Of a stretch of 64,000 nt of DNA, positions 7,662 to 15,962 are shown piece by piece. The position numbers and the translations under genes were made by a program. The stretch covers positions 1 through 64,000 of the forward strand of contig NZ_JAIYEP010000007.1 of NCBI RefSeq assembly GCF_020515525.1, given 5' to 3'. The notes beneath the pieces are model-generated. The model worked only from the letters and a program-made list of their open reading frames with translations, was not told the DNA's origin and ran no database searches. The DNA is from Rhodococcus yananensis (GTDB lineage: Bacteria > Actinomycetota > Actinomycetes > Mycobacteriales > Mycobacteriaceae). Every line of letters starts with the position of its first letter. The first letter of the stretch is position 1.

Positions 7662-9782
7662 TCAGGCGGCACCTGTCGTGTCGAGCACCCACGCGAACTC
7701 GAATGCGACCTCGCGCCACTTCTCGTAACGACCCGACACACCGCCGTGACCGGCGCTCATCTCGGTCTTGAGCAGCAACGGCGAATCACCCGTCTTCGTC
7801 GCACGCAGTTTCGCCACCCACTTGGCCGGTTCGACGTACAGCACGCGGGTGTCGTTGATGCTGGTGATCGCGAGGATCGCCGGATAGTCCTTCGCCTCGA
7901 CGTTCTCGTACGGGCTGTACGAGCGCATGTACTCGTACACCTCCGGGTTCTCCAGCGGGTTGCCCCACTCGTCCCACTCGATCACCGTCAGCGGCAGCGA
8001 CGGATCGAGGATCGAGGTGAGCGGATCGACGAACGGCACGTTCGCGAGGATCCCCGCGAACAACTCCGGGGCGAGGTTCGCGACCGCGCCCACGAGCAGT
8101 CCGCCGGCGCTGCCGCCGTCGGCGACGAGCCGGTCGGGGCTCGTCACTCCGGTGTCGACGAGATGTCGCGCACACGCCACGAAATCGGTGAACGTGTTCT
8201 TCTTGGTGAGCGACTTGCCGTTCTCGTACCAGTGCCGGCCCATCTCACCGCCGCCGCGCACGTGCGCGACCGCGAACACCATGCCGCGGTCGAGCAACGA
8301 CAGCCGGGCCACCGAGAAACCGGGATCGATGCTGGCCTCGTACGAGCCGTACCCGTACAGCAGCGTCGGCGCATTCTCCGGCGTGCCCTTCCTCGCGACG
8401 ATCGACAGGGGGATCCGCGTGCCGTCGTCGGCGGTCGCCCACGCCCGGCGCTGCTCGTAGCGGGCGGGGTCGAAATCACCGAGCACCGGCTGGGACTTGC
8501 GCAGCAGCAGTTCGCCGTCGTCCACCACGTAGTCGTACACGCGGCTCGGCGTGATGAACGAGGTGAATCCGAGTCGCAGGGTGGGTTGCTCCCATTCGGG
8601 GTTCCCGCCCGGGCCGACCGCGAACAGTTCCTCGTCGAACTCGATCTCCCGGAGCTCGCCGTAGCCGTCGGCGGTCAGCGGCCACACCGCGATCCGGGTG
8701 AGAGCCTCCCGCCGGTAGCCGAGCACGAGATGGCCGGCGAACGCGTCGACGTCCTCGAGTCGCACGTCGTGTCGGTGCTCGATCAGGGTCCGGAGCGCGG
8801 ACGGATCGTCGACGGGCGCCTCGGCGAGGACGAAGTTCTCGGCCTTCTCCCCCGTCGCGGGATCGACGTCGTTGTGCAGCACCAGGAACCGGTCCTGCCC
8901 ACCGATCACAGCATGTTCGGCGCCGTATTCGACCCCCTCGCGGCGGGGCAGGAGAACGCGGAACTCGCCGGTGGGGTCGTCGGATTCGAGAACCCACCCC
9001 TCGGTGGTGATCTTCGATCCGACCCAGATCATGAGGTACTTCTCGCTGCGGGTCGCGCCGATCGACACCCAGTAGCGTTCGTCGGGCTCGTGGAAGACCT
9101 TCACGTCGTCGCCGACGGCACTACCCAACCGGTGCCGCCACACCGTGTCCGGCCGCCACGATTCGTCGACGGTCTGGTAGAAGACGTGACTGTGATCGAG
9201 CGCCCACGTGGCTCCCGGCGCGGTGCCGGGGATCTCGTCGGCGAGAAGCTCACCGGTGGTGAGATCCTTGAACCGCAGCGTGTACCGCTCGTCGCCGACG
9301 ACGTCGGTCGAGTACGCCAGAAGCGTGCCGTCGTGGCTGATCGAGAACGCCCCGACCGAGAAGAAATCGTGGCCTTCGGATTCGACGTTGCCGTCGAGCA
9401 GGACCTGCTCGCCGGGCAGATCCACGCCGGGTGTCACCTCCGGCGGAGTCCAGTCGTCGACGTCGGCGATCGGGCACCGACACTGGATGCCGTACTGCTT
9501 GCCCTCGACCGTGCGCGCGTAGTACCACCACTGCCCCATCCGCGTGGGAACCGACATGTCGGTTTCCTGCGTCCGCGAACGGATCTCCTCGAAGATCGAC
9601 TCCCGCAACGTCGCCAGGTGCGCGGTCTGCGCGTCGGTGTACGCGTTCTCGGCCTCGAGATACGCGACGACCTCCGGGTTCTCCTTGTCACGCAGCCACT
9701 CGTAGTCGTCGACGAAGGTGTGACCGTGGTGGGTGCGCTCGGTGGGAACGCGTGCGGCGACGGGCGGGTTCGGGGAAGCCAT
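7662..9782 (-). CDS. ptrB: Oligopeptidase B (prolyl oligopeptidase family, S9A)
   Basis: A 706-residue cytoplasmic serine peptidase that cleaves short peptides after basic residues. The N-terminal beta-propeller region contains RVPTERTHHGHTFVDDYEWLRD, and the C-terminal alpha/beta hydrolase carries the nucleophile serine in DGGSAGGLLVG, the aspartate near SINDTRV and the histidine in SAGHGGVSGR. Length matches the family. The ATG start sits six bases after the purC stop; a TTG inside purC is the alternative. Genetically downstream of purC, as in mycobacteria, where ptrB follows purC. Confidence 0.95.
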   Translation of the reverse strand: MASPNPPVAARVPTERTHHGHTFVDDYEWLRDKENPEVVAYLEAENAYTDAQTAHLATLRESIFEEIRSRTQETDMSVPTRMGQWWYYARTVEGKQYGIQCRCPIADVDDWTPPEVTPGVDLPGEQVLLDGNVESEGHDFFSVGAFSISHDGTLLAYSTDVVGDERYTLRFKDLTTGELLADEIPGTAPGATWALDHSHVFYQTVDESWRPDTVWRHRLGSAVGDDVKVFHEPDERYWVSIGATRSEKYLMIWVGSKITTEGWVLESDDPTGEFRVLLPRREGVEYGAEHAVIGGQDRFLVLHNDVDPATGEKAENFVLAEAPVDDPSALRTLIEHRHDVRLEDVDAFAGHLVLGYRREALTRIAVWPLTADGYGELREIEFDEELFAVGPGGNPEWEQPTLRLGFTSFITPSRVYDYVVDDGELLLRKSQPVLGDFDPARYEQRRAWATADDGTRIPLSIVARKGTPENAPTLLYGYGSYEASIDPGFSVARLSLLDRGMVFAVAHVRGGGEMGRHWYENGKSLTKKNTFTDFVACARHLVDTGVTSPDRLVADGGSAGGLLVGAVANLAPELFAGILANVPFVDPLTSILDPSLPLTVIEWDEWGNPLENPEVYEYMRSYSPYENVEAKDYPAILAITSINDTRVLYVEPAKWVAKLRATKTGDSPLLLKTEMSAGHGGVSGRYEKWREVAFEFAWVLDTTGAA

Positions 9783-9787
9783 ACCGA

Positions 9788-10678
9788 TCAGCCGATCCAA
9801 TCGTCGAAGGACAATCCGGAGATGCGTTCGTACGCCTCGATGTACCGCGCACGGGTCCTGTCGACGATGTGCTGCGGGAGCGGCGGTGGCGGTGTGTCGG
9901 AAGCACGGTCCCAGCCGGACTCGGGGCCCGTCAGCCAGTTCCGGACGATCTGCTTGTCGAAACTCGGCTGGACCTTACCCACCTCGTACGCCTCGAGATC
10001 CCAGTACCGGGACGAATCGGGGGTGAGGACCTCGTCGGCGAGCACCAGGTTGCCGGCCTTGTCGAGCCCGAACTCGAACTTGGTGTCGGCGAGCATGATG
10101 CCCCGGTCGTACGCGTACATCGCGGCGCGGTCGTAGATGTCGAGGGTGTCCTGACGCAGCTTCATCGCCATGTTCAGGCCCAGCTTCTCCGCCACCTGCT
10201 CGAACGAGATGTTCTCGTCGTGGTCGCCGAGCTCGGCCTTCGTCGCCGGCGTGAAGATCGGCTCCGGCAACCGGCTGGCCTCGACGAGACCCTCGGGCAG
10301 CGTCACACCGCAGACCGTGCCGGTCGCCTGGTAGTCGGCCAGTCCCGAACCGGTGAGGTAGCCGCGCGCGACGCATTCGACGGGCAGCATGTCGAGGCGC
10401 TTGACGACGAGGGCGCGGCCGAGGACCTCCTCGGGGATCCGATCGTCGTCGGGTTCGCCGGCGAGGTGGTTGTTCGCGTCGAGCAGGTCGAAGAAGAACA
10501 CGCTCATCGCGGTGAGCACCCTGCCCTTGTCGGGGATGGGGGTGTCGAGGATGTGGTCGTAGGCCGAGATCCGGTCGCTGGCCACGAGCAGCAGATGCTC
10601 GTCGTCGATGACGTAGAGGTCGCGGACCTTGCCGCCGGCGAGGTGGGAGTAGGACTCGAGTGAAGGACGCACGCTCAC
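9788..10678 (-). CDS. purC: Phosphoribosylaminoimidazole-succinocarboxamide synthase
   Basis: A 296-residue SAICAR synthetase, which couples CAIR and aspartate with ATP in purine synthesis. Seen: [30 protein letters not shown] split over the ATP-binding N-terminus, [14 protein letters not shown] and the signature LADTKFEFG plus [12 protein letters not shown]. The GTG start fits the conserved [15 protein letters not shown]-like N-terminus. It is the first gene of a unit with oligopeptidase B. Confidence 0.97.
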   Translation of the reverse strand: MSVRPSLESYSHLAGGKVRDLYVIDDEHLLLVASDRISAYDHILDTPIPDKGRVLTAMSVFFFDLLDANNHLAGEPDDDRIPEEVLGRALVVKRLDMLPVECVARGYLTGSGLADYQATGTVCGVTLPEGLVEASRLPEPIFTPATKAELGDHDENISFEQVAEKLGLNMAMKLRQDTLDIYDRAAMYAYDRGIMLADTKFEFGLDKAGNLVLADEVLTPDSSRYWDLEAYEVGKVQPSFDKQIVRNWLTGPESGWDRASDTPPPPLPQHIVDRTRARYIEAYERISGLSFDDWIG

Positions 10679-10796
10679 ACCCTAGTGGTCCGGGCCGTCA
10701 GGTACCGCACTCCGTGGTGGATATCCCAGCGGTCGACAATGGCACGTGTCACACGACTCGCGGGGCACGCGAGCATCACCCGAGGCGAGGAGAGCC

Positions 10797-12251
10797 ATGG
10801 CCGCACCATCCCGCGCGGATGTCGGATTCCGGTCGGAACGCGGACCGGTCCTGATCGCGCTGATGCTCGCGACCTCCCTGGTGGCGTTGGAGAGCACGAT
10901 CCTCGCGACCGCGATCCCGACGATCGTCTCCGACCTCGGAGGGTTCACCCAGTTCCCGTGGTTGTTCTCGAGTTATCTTCTCACCCAGGCGGTGCTGGTG
11001 CCCGTGTACGGGAAGCTGTCGGACCTGTTCGGCCGAGTCCCGATCCTCGTGTTCGGCATCGCAGTGTTCGCGCTCGGCTCGGTGCTGTGTGCACTCGCGT
11101 GGAGCATGCCCGCGCTGATCGCGTTCCGGGCCCTGCAGGGGCTCGGCGCCGGAGCGGTACTGCCGATGGCCCAGACCATCGCCGGTGACATCTACACCGT
11201 CGCCGAGCGGGCGAAGGCCCAGGGATATCTCGCGAGCGTGTGGGGAATGTCGGCGGTGATCGGCCCCGCCGTCGGCGGGGTCTTCGCCGATCACCTGTCG
11301 TGGCGGTGGATCTTCTGGGTGAATCTGCCGCTGTGCGCGCTCGCCGCGTGGGTGCTGCTGCGCAACCACCGCGAGGAGAAACCGACCGGGCCACGACGCG
11401 CGGTGGACTGGGCGGGGGCCACGACGCTCGCGGCCGGGGCGGCGTTGCTGATCCTCGGTCTGCTCGAGGGCGGTCAGGCCTGGGCGTGGACGTCCGCAGC
11501 GAGCCTGTCCGTGTTCGCCGCGGCAGCCGTCCTGCTCACCGCGTTCGTGTGGATCGAGACCCGCGCCCCCGAACCGATCCTGCCGATGTGGGTGCTCACA
11601 CGTCGGATCCTCGTCACGACCAGCGCGGTCTCGTGCCTGGTGGGCGCGGTGGTGCTCGGTCTGACGTCGTACGTGCCGTCGTTCGTGCAGAACTCCCTGG
11701 GCACCACGGCCGTCGTCGCCGGCTTCACCCTCGCCACCCTGACGATCGGCTGGCCGATCGCGGCAGCGCAGTCGGGCAGGCTGTACATGCGGATCGGGTT
11801 CCGGCGCACCGGTCTGGTGGGGTCCGTTCCCCTGCTCGTGGGCACCGCGTTGCTCACCCGTGTGGGGGTCGGGTCGTCGCCGTGGCAGGTCGCGGTGAGT
11901 TGCGTGCTCATCGGCCTCGGAATGGGGCTGATCGCCAGTCCGGCGCTCATCGCCGCTCAATCCAGCGTCGGCTGGTCGGAGCGCGGTGTGGTGACGGGTT
12001 CGAACGCGTTCGCCCGGTCGATGGGCAGCGCCGTCGGAGTCGCCGTGTTCGGCGCTCTCGCCAACGCCGCGCTCGCCCGGTCCGGGGCCGACGCCGCCCC
12101 CGATGCCGGGCAACTCGCGGAATCCGTGGGGCCGGTCTTCACCGCGGTCCTGGTCTGCGCGGTACTGCTCGTCGCGTGCGTCGCGGCGATCCCGTCCGGA
12201 ACAGGAACCGACGCCGGTCCACCGCCGTCACAAACACCGGCACCGCACTGA
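10797..12251 (+). CDS. MFS drug-efflux permease, EmrB/QacA (DHA2) type
   Basis: A 484-residue transporter with about 14 hydrophobic segments, the DHA2 pattern. The motif-A-like loop GKLSDLFGRVP, LQGLGAGAVLPMAQTI and GWRWIFWVNLP-like motif (here SWRWIFWVNLPLC) are visible. The family exports lipophilic drugs by proton antiport. Start chosen at the ATG after GAGGAGA. It is divergent from purC; an EmrB-like gene also lies beside ptrB in mycobacteria, so it probably belongs to the conserved neighbourhood. Substrate cannot be read. Confidence 0.9.
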   Translation: MAAPSRADVGFRSERGPVLIALMLATSLVALESTILATAIPTIVSDLGGFTQFPWLFSSYLLTQAVLVPVYGKLSDLFGRVPILVFGIAVFALGSVLCALAWSMPALIAFRALQGLGAGAVLPMAQTIAGDIYTVAERAKAQGYLASVWGMSAVIGPAVGGVFADHLSWRWIFWVNLPLCALAAWVLLRNHREEKPTGPRRAVDWAGATTLAAGAALLILGLLEGGQAWAWTSAASLSVFAAAAVLLTAFVWIETRAPEPILPMWVLTRRILVTTSAVSCLVGAVVLGLTSYVPSFVQNSLGTTAVVAGFTLATLTIGWPIAAAQSGRLYMRIGFRRTGLVGSVPLLVGTALLTRVGVGSSPWQVAVSCVLIGLGMGLIASPALIAAQSSVGWSERGVVTGSNAFARSMGSAVGVAVFGALANAALARSGADAAPDAGQLAESVGPVFTAVLVCAVLLVACVAAIPSGTGTDAGPPPSQTPAPH

Positions 12252-12312
12252 CAACAGACTCACAGGGAACCGGTGGTTTCGTTCCACGACGTAATCGGGC
12301 ACCATTTCTGCG

Positions 12313-12741
12313 GTGAGGACCAGACGTGGCGACAAGACACCCATCAACGACATCAGGTACACCCCGCTCGGCTCCGCCGGTCACGCGACCACCGAGCTCG
12401 TCAACGCCACGGCGATGCAGAACACCAGCGACTACGAGTCCCTGCGCGCCGCGATGGACGCGGAGTACTACTGGCGTGGGGTCTCCGAGACGTTCCTGGT
12501 CGCCGACGAATCGTTCACCGCGGTCTCCGCGGCGACCCACGACCGACTCGACATCTCGTCGCACGTGATGGCGCGCGCCGCGGACTGGGTCGGCACCATC
12601 GAGCTCGCCACGGAGGGCAGCCGCATGTACGGTGCGCTCGTCGCGTACACGCAGGGTGTCGGCGACGGGTACTCCGCGATCACGTCGTGGGCACACGGCG
12701 AGAAGAGCGGTCTGCGGCCACGAGCCTCCACCACCCCCTGA
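12313..12741 (+). CDS. Hypothetical protein, small actinobacterial type
   Basis: I do not recognise this 142-residue protein. Codons show the strong G/C third-position preference of real genes here, and the segment from LGSAGHATTELVNATAM to the C-terminus looks folded rather than a shadow. No signal peptide, membrane helix or known motif is visible. The GTG start is uncertain; the internal ATG giving MQNTSDYESL is an alternative. Another frame, the open 3' extension of the downstream hydrolase, runs antisense across most of it. It ends five bases before a 15-base tandem repeat. Confidence 0.65.
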   Translation: MRTRRGDKTPINDIRYTPLGSAGHATTELVNATAMQNTSDYESLRAAMDAEYYWRGVSETFLVADESFTAVSAATHDRLDISSHVMARAADWVGTIELATEGSRMYGALVAYTQGVGDGYSAITSWAHGEKSGLRPRASTTP

Positions 12742-12745
12742 TCGT

Positions 12746-12790
12746 CGAGCACCGATCGGTCGAGCACCGATCGGTCGAGCACCGATCGGT
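12746..12790. repeat. Three exact tandem 15-base units upstream of a siderophore-interacting protein
   Basis: CGAGCACCGATCGGT is repeated three times exactly (12746, 12761, 12776), ending 22 bases before the ATG of the second siderophore-interacting protein. Each unit contains the palindrome ACCGATCGGT, so the array offers three evenly spaced dyads with centres 15 bases apart. It could bind a regulator or simply be a slippage product. Confidence 0.85.
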
Positions 12791-12812
12791 CAGGCTGCCC
12801 TACGGTGGGGCC

Positions 12813-13652
12813 ATGTCGAACGAGATCGGGTTGCTGCCCACCGTCATCGAAGTCGCGCGGATCGTGGACATCACGCCACGTATGCGCCGGATCACCTTCG
12901 CCGGGCACGGAGTCGAGGTCTACGCGAGCGATCCCACCCGCGTACCCAACATCAAGCTCGTATTCCCCCGGCCGAACGGCGAACTCGACCTCCCCGACAA
13001 CGACGGCACGGGCCGTCTGCGGTGGCCCGACCCGACGGTGAAACAGTTCGTCCGCACCTACACGGTGCGGCGGCTGGACCCCGTCGCAGCCGAGATGGAC
13101 ATCGACTTCGTCAAGCACGGGGACGAGGGATTGGCCAGTGGGTGGGCCGAACACGCGCGGCCCGGTGACCGCATCGGTGCTGCCGGCGGTGGTGGCGTCG
13201 TGGCGCCCGCCTCCGACTGGTACCTGATCGTCGGTGACGAGACCGCGTTGCCCGCCATCGGCCGGATGCTCGAGCGGTTGCCCGAGGGCGCCCGCGGGGT
13301 CGCCGTGATCGAGGTCGCCGACGAACACGAGCACCAGGAGTTGACGTCGCCCGCCGACATCGAGATCCGCTGGGTCCACCGCGACGGGGCTCCGGCGGGC
13401 ACCACCGACAGTCTGCTCGACGCCGCGTGCGCGGTGGCCGTTCCCGAGGGCGACGTCAAACGGTTCGCCTGGGTCTCCGCCGAATCGAGGACCGTGCGGG
13501 CCATGCGCACCTGGCTGCGGGCGGACGGCCGTTTCGATCGCAGGTCGACGTTGGTGATCGGGTACTGGCACATCGGGATGTCCGAGACCGGCTACGGGCG
13601 ATCCTCCGACCACGACCGGGTCGACGACGAACACGACGACGAGCTGAGCTGA
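12813..13652 (+). CDS. Siderophore-interacting protein (ferric-siderophore reductase)
   Basis: A 279-residue ViuB/FAD-binding-9 protein of ordinary family length. Seen: RITFAGHGVEVY, the FAD-binding RTYTVRRLDP, DFVKHGDEGLASGWA, and the reductase signature GDETALPAIGRML. The acidic tail ends DDEHDDELS. The family reduces ferric siderophores with flavin to release iron in the cytoplasm. The start is the ATG that gives MSNEIGLLPT. It lies close to the catecholate locus and is the single-domain counterpart of the fusion protein at 5.7-7.6 kb. Confidence 0.93.
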   Translation: MSNEIGLLPTVIEVARIVDITPRMRRITFAGHGVEVYASDPTRVPNIKLVFPRPNGELDLPDNDGTGRLRWPDPTVKQFVRTYTVRRLDPVAAEMDIDFVKHGDEGLASGWAEHARPGDRIGAAGGGGVVAPASDWYLIVGDETALPAIGRMLERLPEGARGVAVIEVADEHEHQELTSPADIEIRWVHRDGAPAGTTDSLLDAACAVAVPEGDVKRFAWVSAESRTVRAMRTWLRADGRFDRRSTLVIGYWHIGMSETGYGRSSDHDRVDDEHDDELS

Positions 13653-14438
13653 CCCCACCCGTGCGCGCAGGGCATCGGCAACGATTCCGGGATTCTCGAG
13701 CATCGGAATGTGCCCGACCCCGGGCAGGGTCACTTCCTCCACATGGTCGGGCAGTTCGTCGATCAGCCGCTGCATGCACTCGTTCCTGGTGAGGAAGGTG
13801 TCGAACTCGGACATGATCAACGTGGTCGGCGCGGTGACCCGGTCGAGGTGTGCGAGTGGTCCATCCCGGAGAAACGCCAGTTGGATCGGCAGGTAGATGG
13901 GGCAGTGTGAGACCGCGCGGAGTACGTTGGCCGCGTCTTCGGGAGTGACGGCAGCCGTGTCCTTGCTGCAGTTTCGGATGATCGGGCGCTGGAAGCGCTC
14001 ACGAGTAGCGACGCGATCACCGAACACGCGTGCAACCGCCGCCAGCGGAAATTGTGCGGCGAAACCCATCCCGAGACGGAACTCGGTTACCGAGAATCGC
14101 TTCCACCCTCCGCTGGGATTGATCGCGACGAGGGATCTCGCACGTCCTCGCCGCTCGAGTTCGAAGCCCACCTGACCTCCCAGGGAGTTTCCCGCGACGT
14201 GGCAGGTGTCCCAGCCGAGGTCATCGAGTTCACGTTCGATTCCGTCGGCGATCCCACGAACACCCAGATCGCGCACACGCAGGCGTGGCCCGCGCCAGTG
14301 CCCAGGCATAGTCATCGCCAGGACGTCGTAGTTGCTCGAGAGGTCGTCGACGACGCCGTGCCACACATGATGCGAGAGGGTGAATCCGTGTAGCAATAGC
14401 ACAGGCTCACCAGCTCCAGATCGGTTCGCAGTGGTCAC
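13653..14438 (-). CDS. Alpha/beta hydrolase with no stop codon at its natural end
   Basis: About 262 residues form a complete alpha/beta hydrolase core: oxyanion strand VLLLHGFTL, nucleophile serine in VAGNSLGGQVG, an acid at SEFDTF and catalytic histidine in LPGVGHIPMLENP. A GTG start has a run of six Gs five bases upstream. The homologous part stops at about 13660, but no in-frame stop occurs until 12468, so the frame continues about 394 codons antisense through the whole siderophore-interacting protein gene. I annotate only the hydrolase portion. Codons such as CTA, TTG, GGA and CGA are commoner than in neighbours, suggesting acquired DNA, perhaps truncated at its 3' end. Substrate unknown; a thioesterase role is not supported. 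Confidence 0.65.
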
Positions 14439-14530
14439 CGAGTCCCCCCATCTCCCTGTTCATCCCCTTTTAGCAGACCGGCCTGGAGGAGTCCAAGACT
14501 CGGAGTTTGCGCTGCTCAGAGTTTCCATTG

Positions 14531-15727
14531 TCATGCAGCTTCCGCTGATACAGGAGCTCGGTAGAGCGCCTTGTTCTTGAGCATGGCGTGCAGGACGTCG
14601 CAGCGGCGGCGAGCGAGGCAGATCAGGGCGGCGTTGTGCTTCTTGCCCTCGGCGCGTTTGCGGTCGTAGTAGGCGCGGCTGGTCGGGTCGTGCAGGGCGG
14701 CGAACGCGGACAGGAACAGCGCGCGTTTGAGTTTCCGGTTGCCCGAGCGGGCGGGGTGTTCGCCGCGGATCGACGATCCGGATCGGTGGGTGACCGGCGC
14801 GATGCCGGCGTAGGCGGCGAGGTGGCCGGCCGTCGCGAAGCCCGAGCCGTCACCGATCTCGATGAGGATGCGTGCAGCGGTCCTGACGCCGATGCCGGGC
14901 ATCGAGGTCAGGACCTGGGAAAGAGGGTGATCGTCGAGCATCCTCTCGACATCGACGGCGATGCTCCGACGTTGCTGCATAACCTCTTTCAGGGAGTCGG
15001 CGAGTTTGGGCAACACGATCTCGGCGGCTTTGCTTCCGGGCACCGTCACGGTCTGCGCGTCCAGGGCAGCGAAGACCTCCTCGGCCAGCCGGGCACCCAT
15101 GCGCGGTGCGTGTTTGACCGCGAGAGTGGTGATCCGACGCTTGCCGGCCTGCCGGATCCCGGCCGGGCCACCGAAACGGGACAGGATTTCCAGGACGGCC
15201 GGATGCGCCACTCGGGGACCGAGTGCCCGTTCGAGGGCGGGGTGGATCCCGGTGAGCAGGCCGCGGATGCGGTTGCTGATCCTGGTGGCCTCGCCGGCGA
15301 GGTCGTCGTCGAACCCGACGAGCACTCCGAGTTCGGTCAGGGTCTCGTCGCCGACGTCGACCCGGCGCAGCGTGTGGGGCATGGTGCGGGCGGTATCCGC
15401 GATGATGAACGCATCGCGGGCATCGGTTTTCGCCTGCCCAGGGTAGAGGTCGGCGACACGGCGCATGGACAGCCCCGGTAGATAGGCGACGTCGTGGCCG
15501 CAGGCGCGGGCGACGGTGACCGGCAGCGCGCCGATGGTGTTCGGTTGGTCGACGACCACCAGGATCGGCCCGTGCGCGGCCAGGTCCGCGAACACAGCTC
15601 GCAGTCGGGCCTCGTCGTTCGGTAGCGCCTTGTCGAACAGTCGGGCGCCGGCGGCGTCCAGTCCGACCGCGTGGTGTTCGCCTTTGCCCACGTCGATGCC
15701 GCAAAACACGGCGTAACTCGTGTCCAT
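14531..15727 (-). CDS. IS110-family transposase (DEDD)
   Basis: A 398-residue transposase-recombinase. The N-terminal RuvC-like DEDD domain begins FCGIDVGKGEHHAVGLD, with further acidic positions around VVVDQP and GQAKTDARDAFIIAD. The C-terminal transposase-20 domain includes LTSMPGIGVRTAARILIEIGD, LAAYAGIAPVTHRSGSS and GNRKLKRALFLSAF with its serine-containing region. Full length for the family, so possibly active. The ATG giving MDTSYAVF is used. It sits between the hydrolase and the EntS-like exporter, inside the siderophore region. Confidence 0.95.
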   Translation of the reverse strand: MDTSYAVFCGIDVGKGEHHAVGLDAAGARLFDKALPNDEARLRAVFADLAAHGPILVVVDQPNTIGALPVTVARACGHDVAYLPGLSMRRVADLYPGQAKTDARDAFIIADTARTMPHTLRRVDVGDETLTELGVLVGFDDDLAGEATRISNRIRGLLTGIHPALERALGPRVAHPAVLEILSRFGGPAGIRQAGKRRITTLAVKHAPRMGARLAEEVFAALDAQTVTVPGSKAAEIVLPKLADSLKEVMQQRRSIAVDVERMLDDHPLSQVLTSMPGIGVRTAARILIEIGDGSGFATAGHLAAYAGIAPVTHRSGSSIRGEHPARSGNRKLKRALFLSAFAALHDPTSRAYYDRKRAEGKKHNAALICLARRRCDVLHAMLKNKALYRAPVSAEAA

Positions 15728-15925
15728 GAAGCAGTCTTTCGTCCGGCTCAACCGGTCGCCGATCCAGCATCGATACCCGGCACCCACGTTACAAAGAGAC
15801 CTACCTCGAACCCGGCGGCCCTGTCCCTATCAGCGGTCCATCGATGCCACCAGGCCCGGCGACACCACCCCCCGGATCATTGGAGAGACAGGGGAAGAAA
15901 GTCATACCGAACCCGGCGACCGTGG
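15728..15925 (-). ncRNA. Candidate bridge RNA region of the IS110 element
   Basis: Recently described IS110 elements transcribe a bridge RNA from the non-coding sequence 5' of the transposase. This roughly 200-base segment is that position. A seven-base complementary pair is visible (GACAGGG at 15887-15893 with CCCTGTC at 15819-15825), a CATCGAT heptamer occurs twice (15768-15774 and 15839-15845) and CGAACCCGGCG occurs at 15807 and 15908. These are compatible with a structured two-loop RNA, but I cannot fold it or assign target and donor loops. Confidence 0.35.
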
Positions 15926-15962
15926 CCCCGCGGCGCGGGACTACGAAGAAGGTAACGGGTGG

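Larger units (their letters stand above)
14531..15925 (-). mobile_element. IS110-family insertion sequence (ends approximate)
   Basis: The transposase plus its long upstream non-coding segment. IS110 elements typically have no clear terminal inverted repeats or target duplications, and I could not fix the ends. The left (promoter-side) end must lie between the transposase start and the EntS-like stop codon at 15963; the right end lies near the transposase stop, before the hydrolase start at 14438. Limits are therefore estimates. Confidence 0.55.

Noticed and set aside
12746-12790. 15-base repeats as a small CRISPR array
   Set aside because: The units are directly adjacent with no spacers, and there are no cas genes.
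13653-14438. Alpha/beta hydrolase as the missing type II thioesterase or release enzyme
   Set aside because: Its sequence resembles general alpha/beta hydrolases rather than NRPS thioesterases; it lies beyond an IS element on another transcript and has atypical codon use.
14439-15962. Terminal inverted repeats or target duplication of the IS element
   Set aside because: I compared both flanks and saw no convincing pair; IS110 elements usually lack them.
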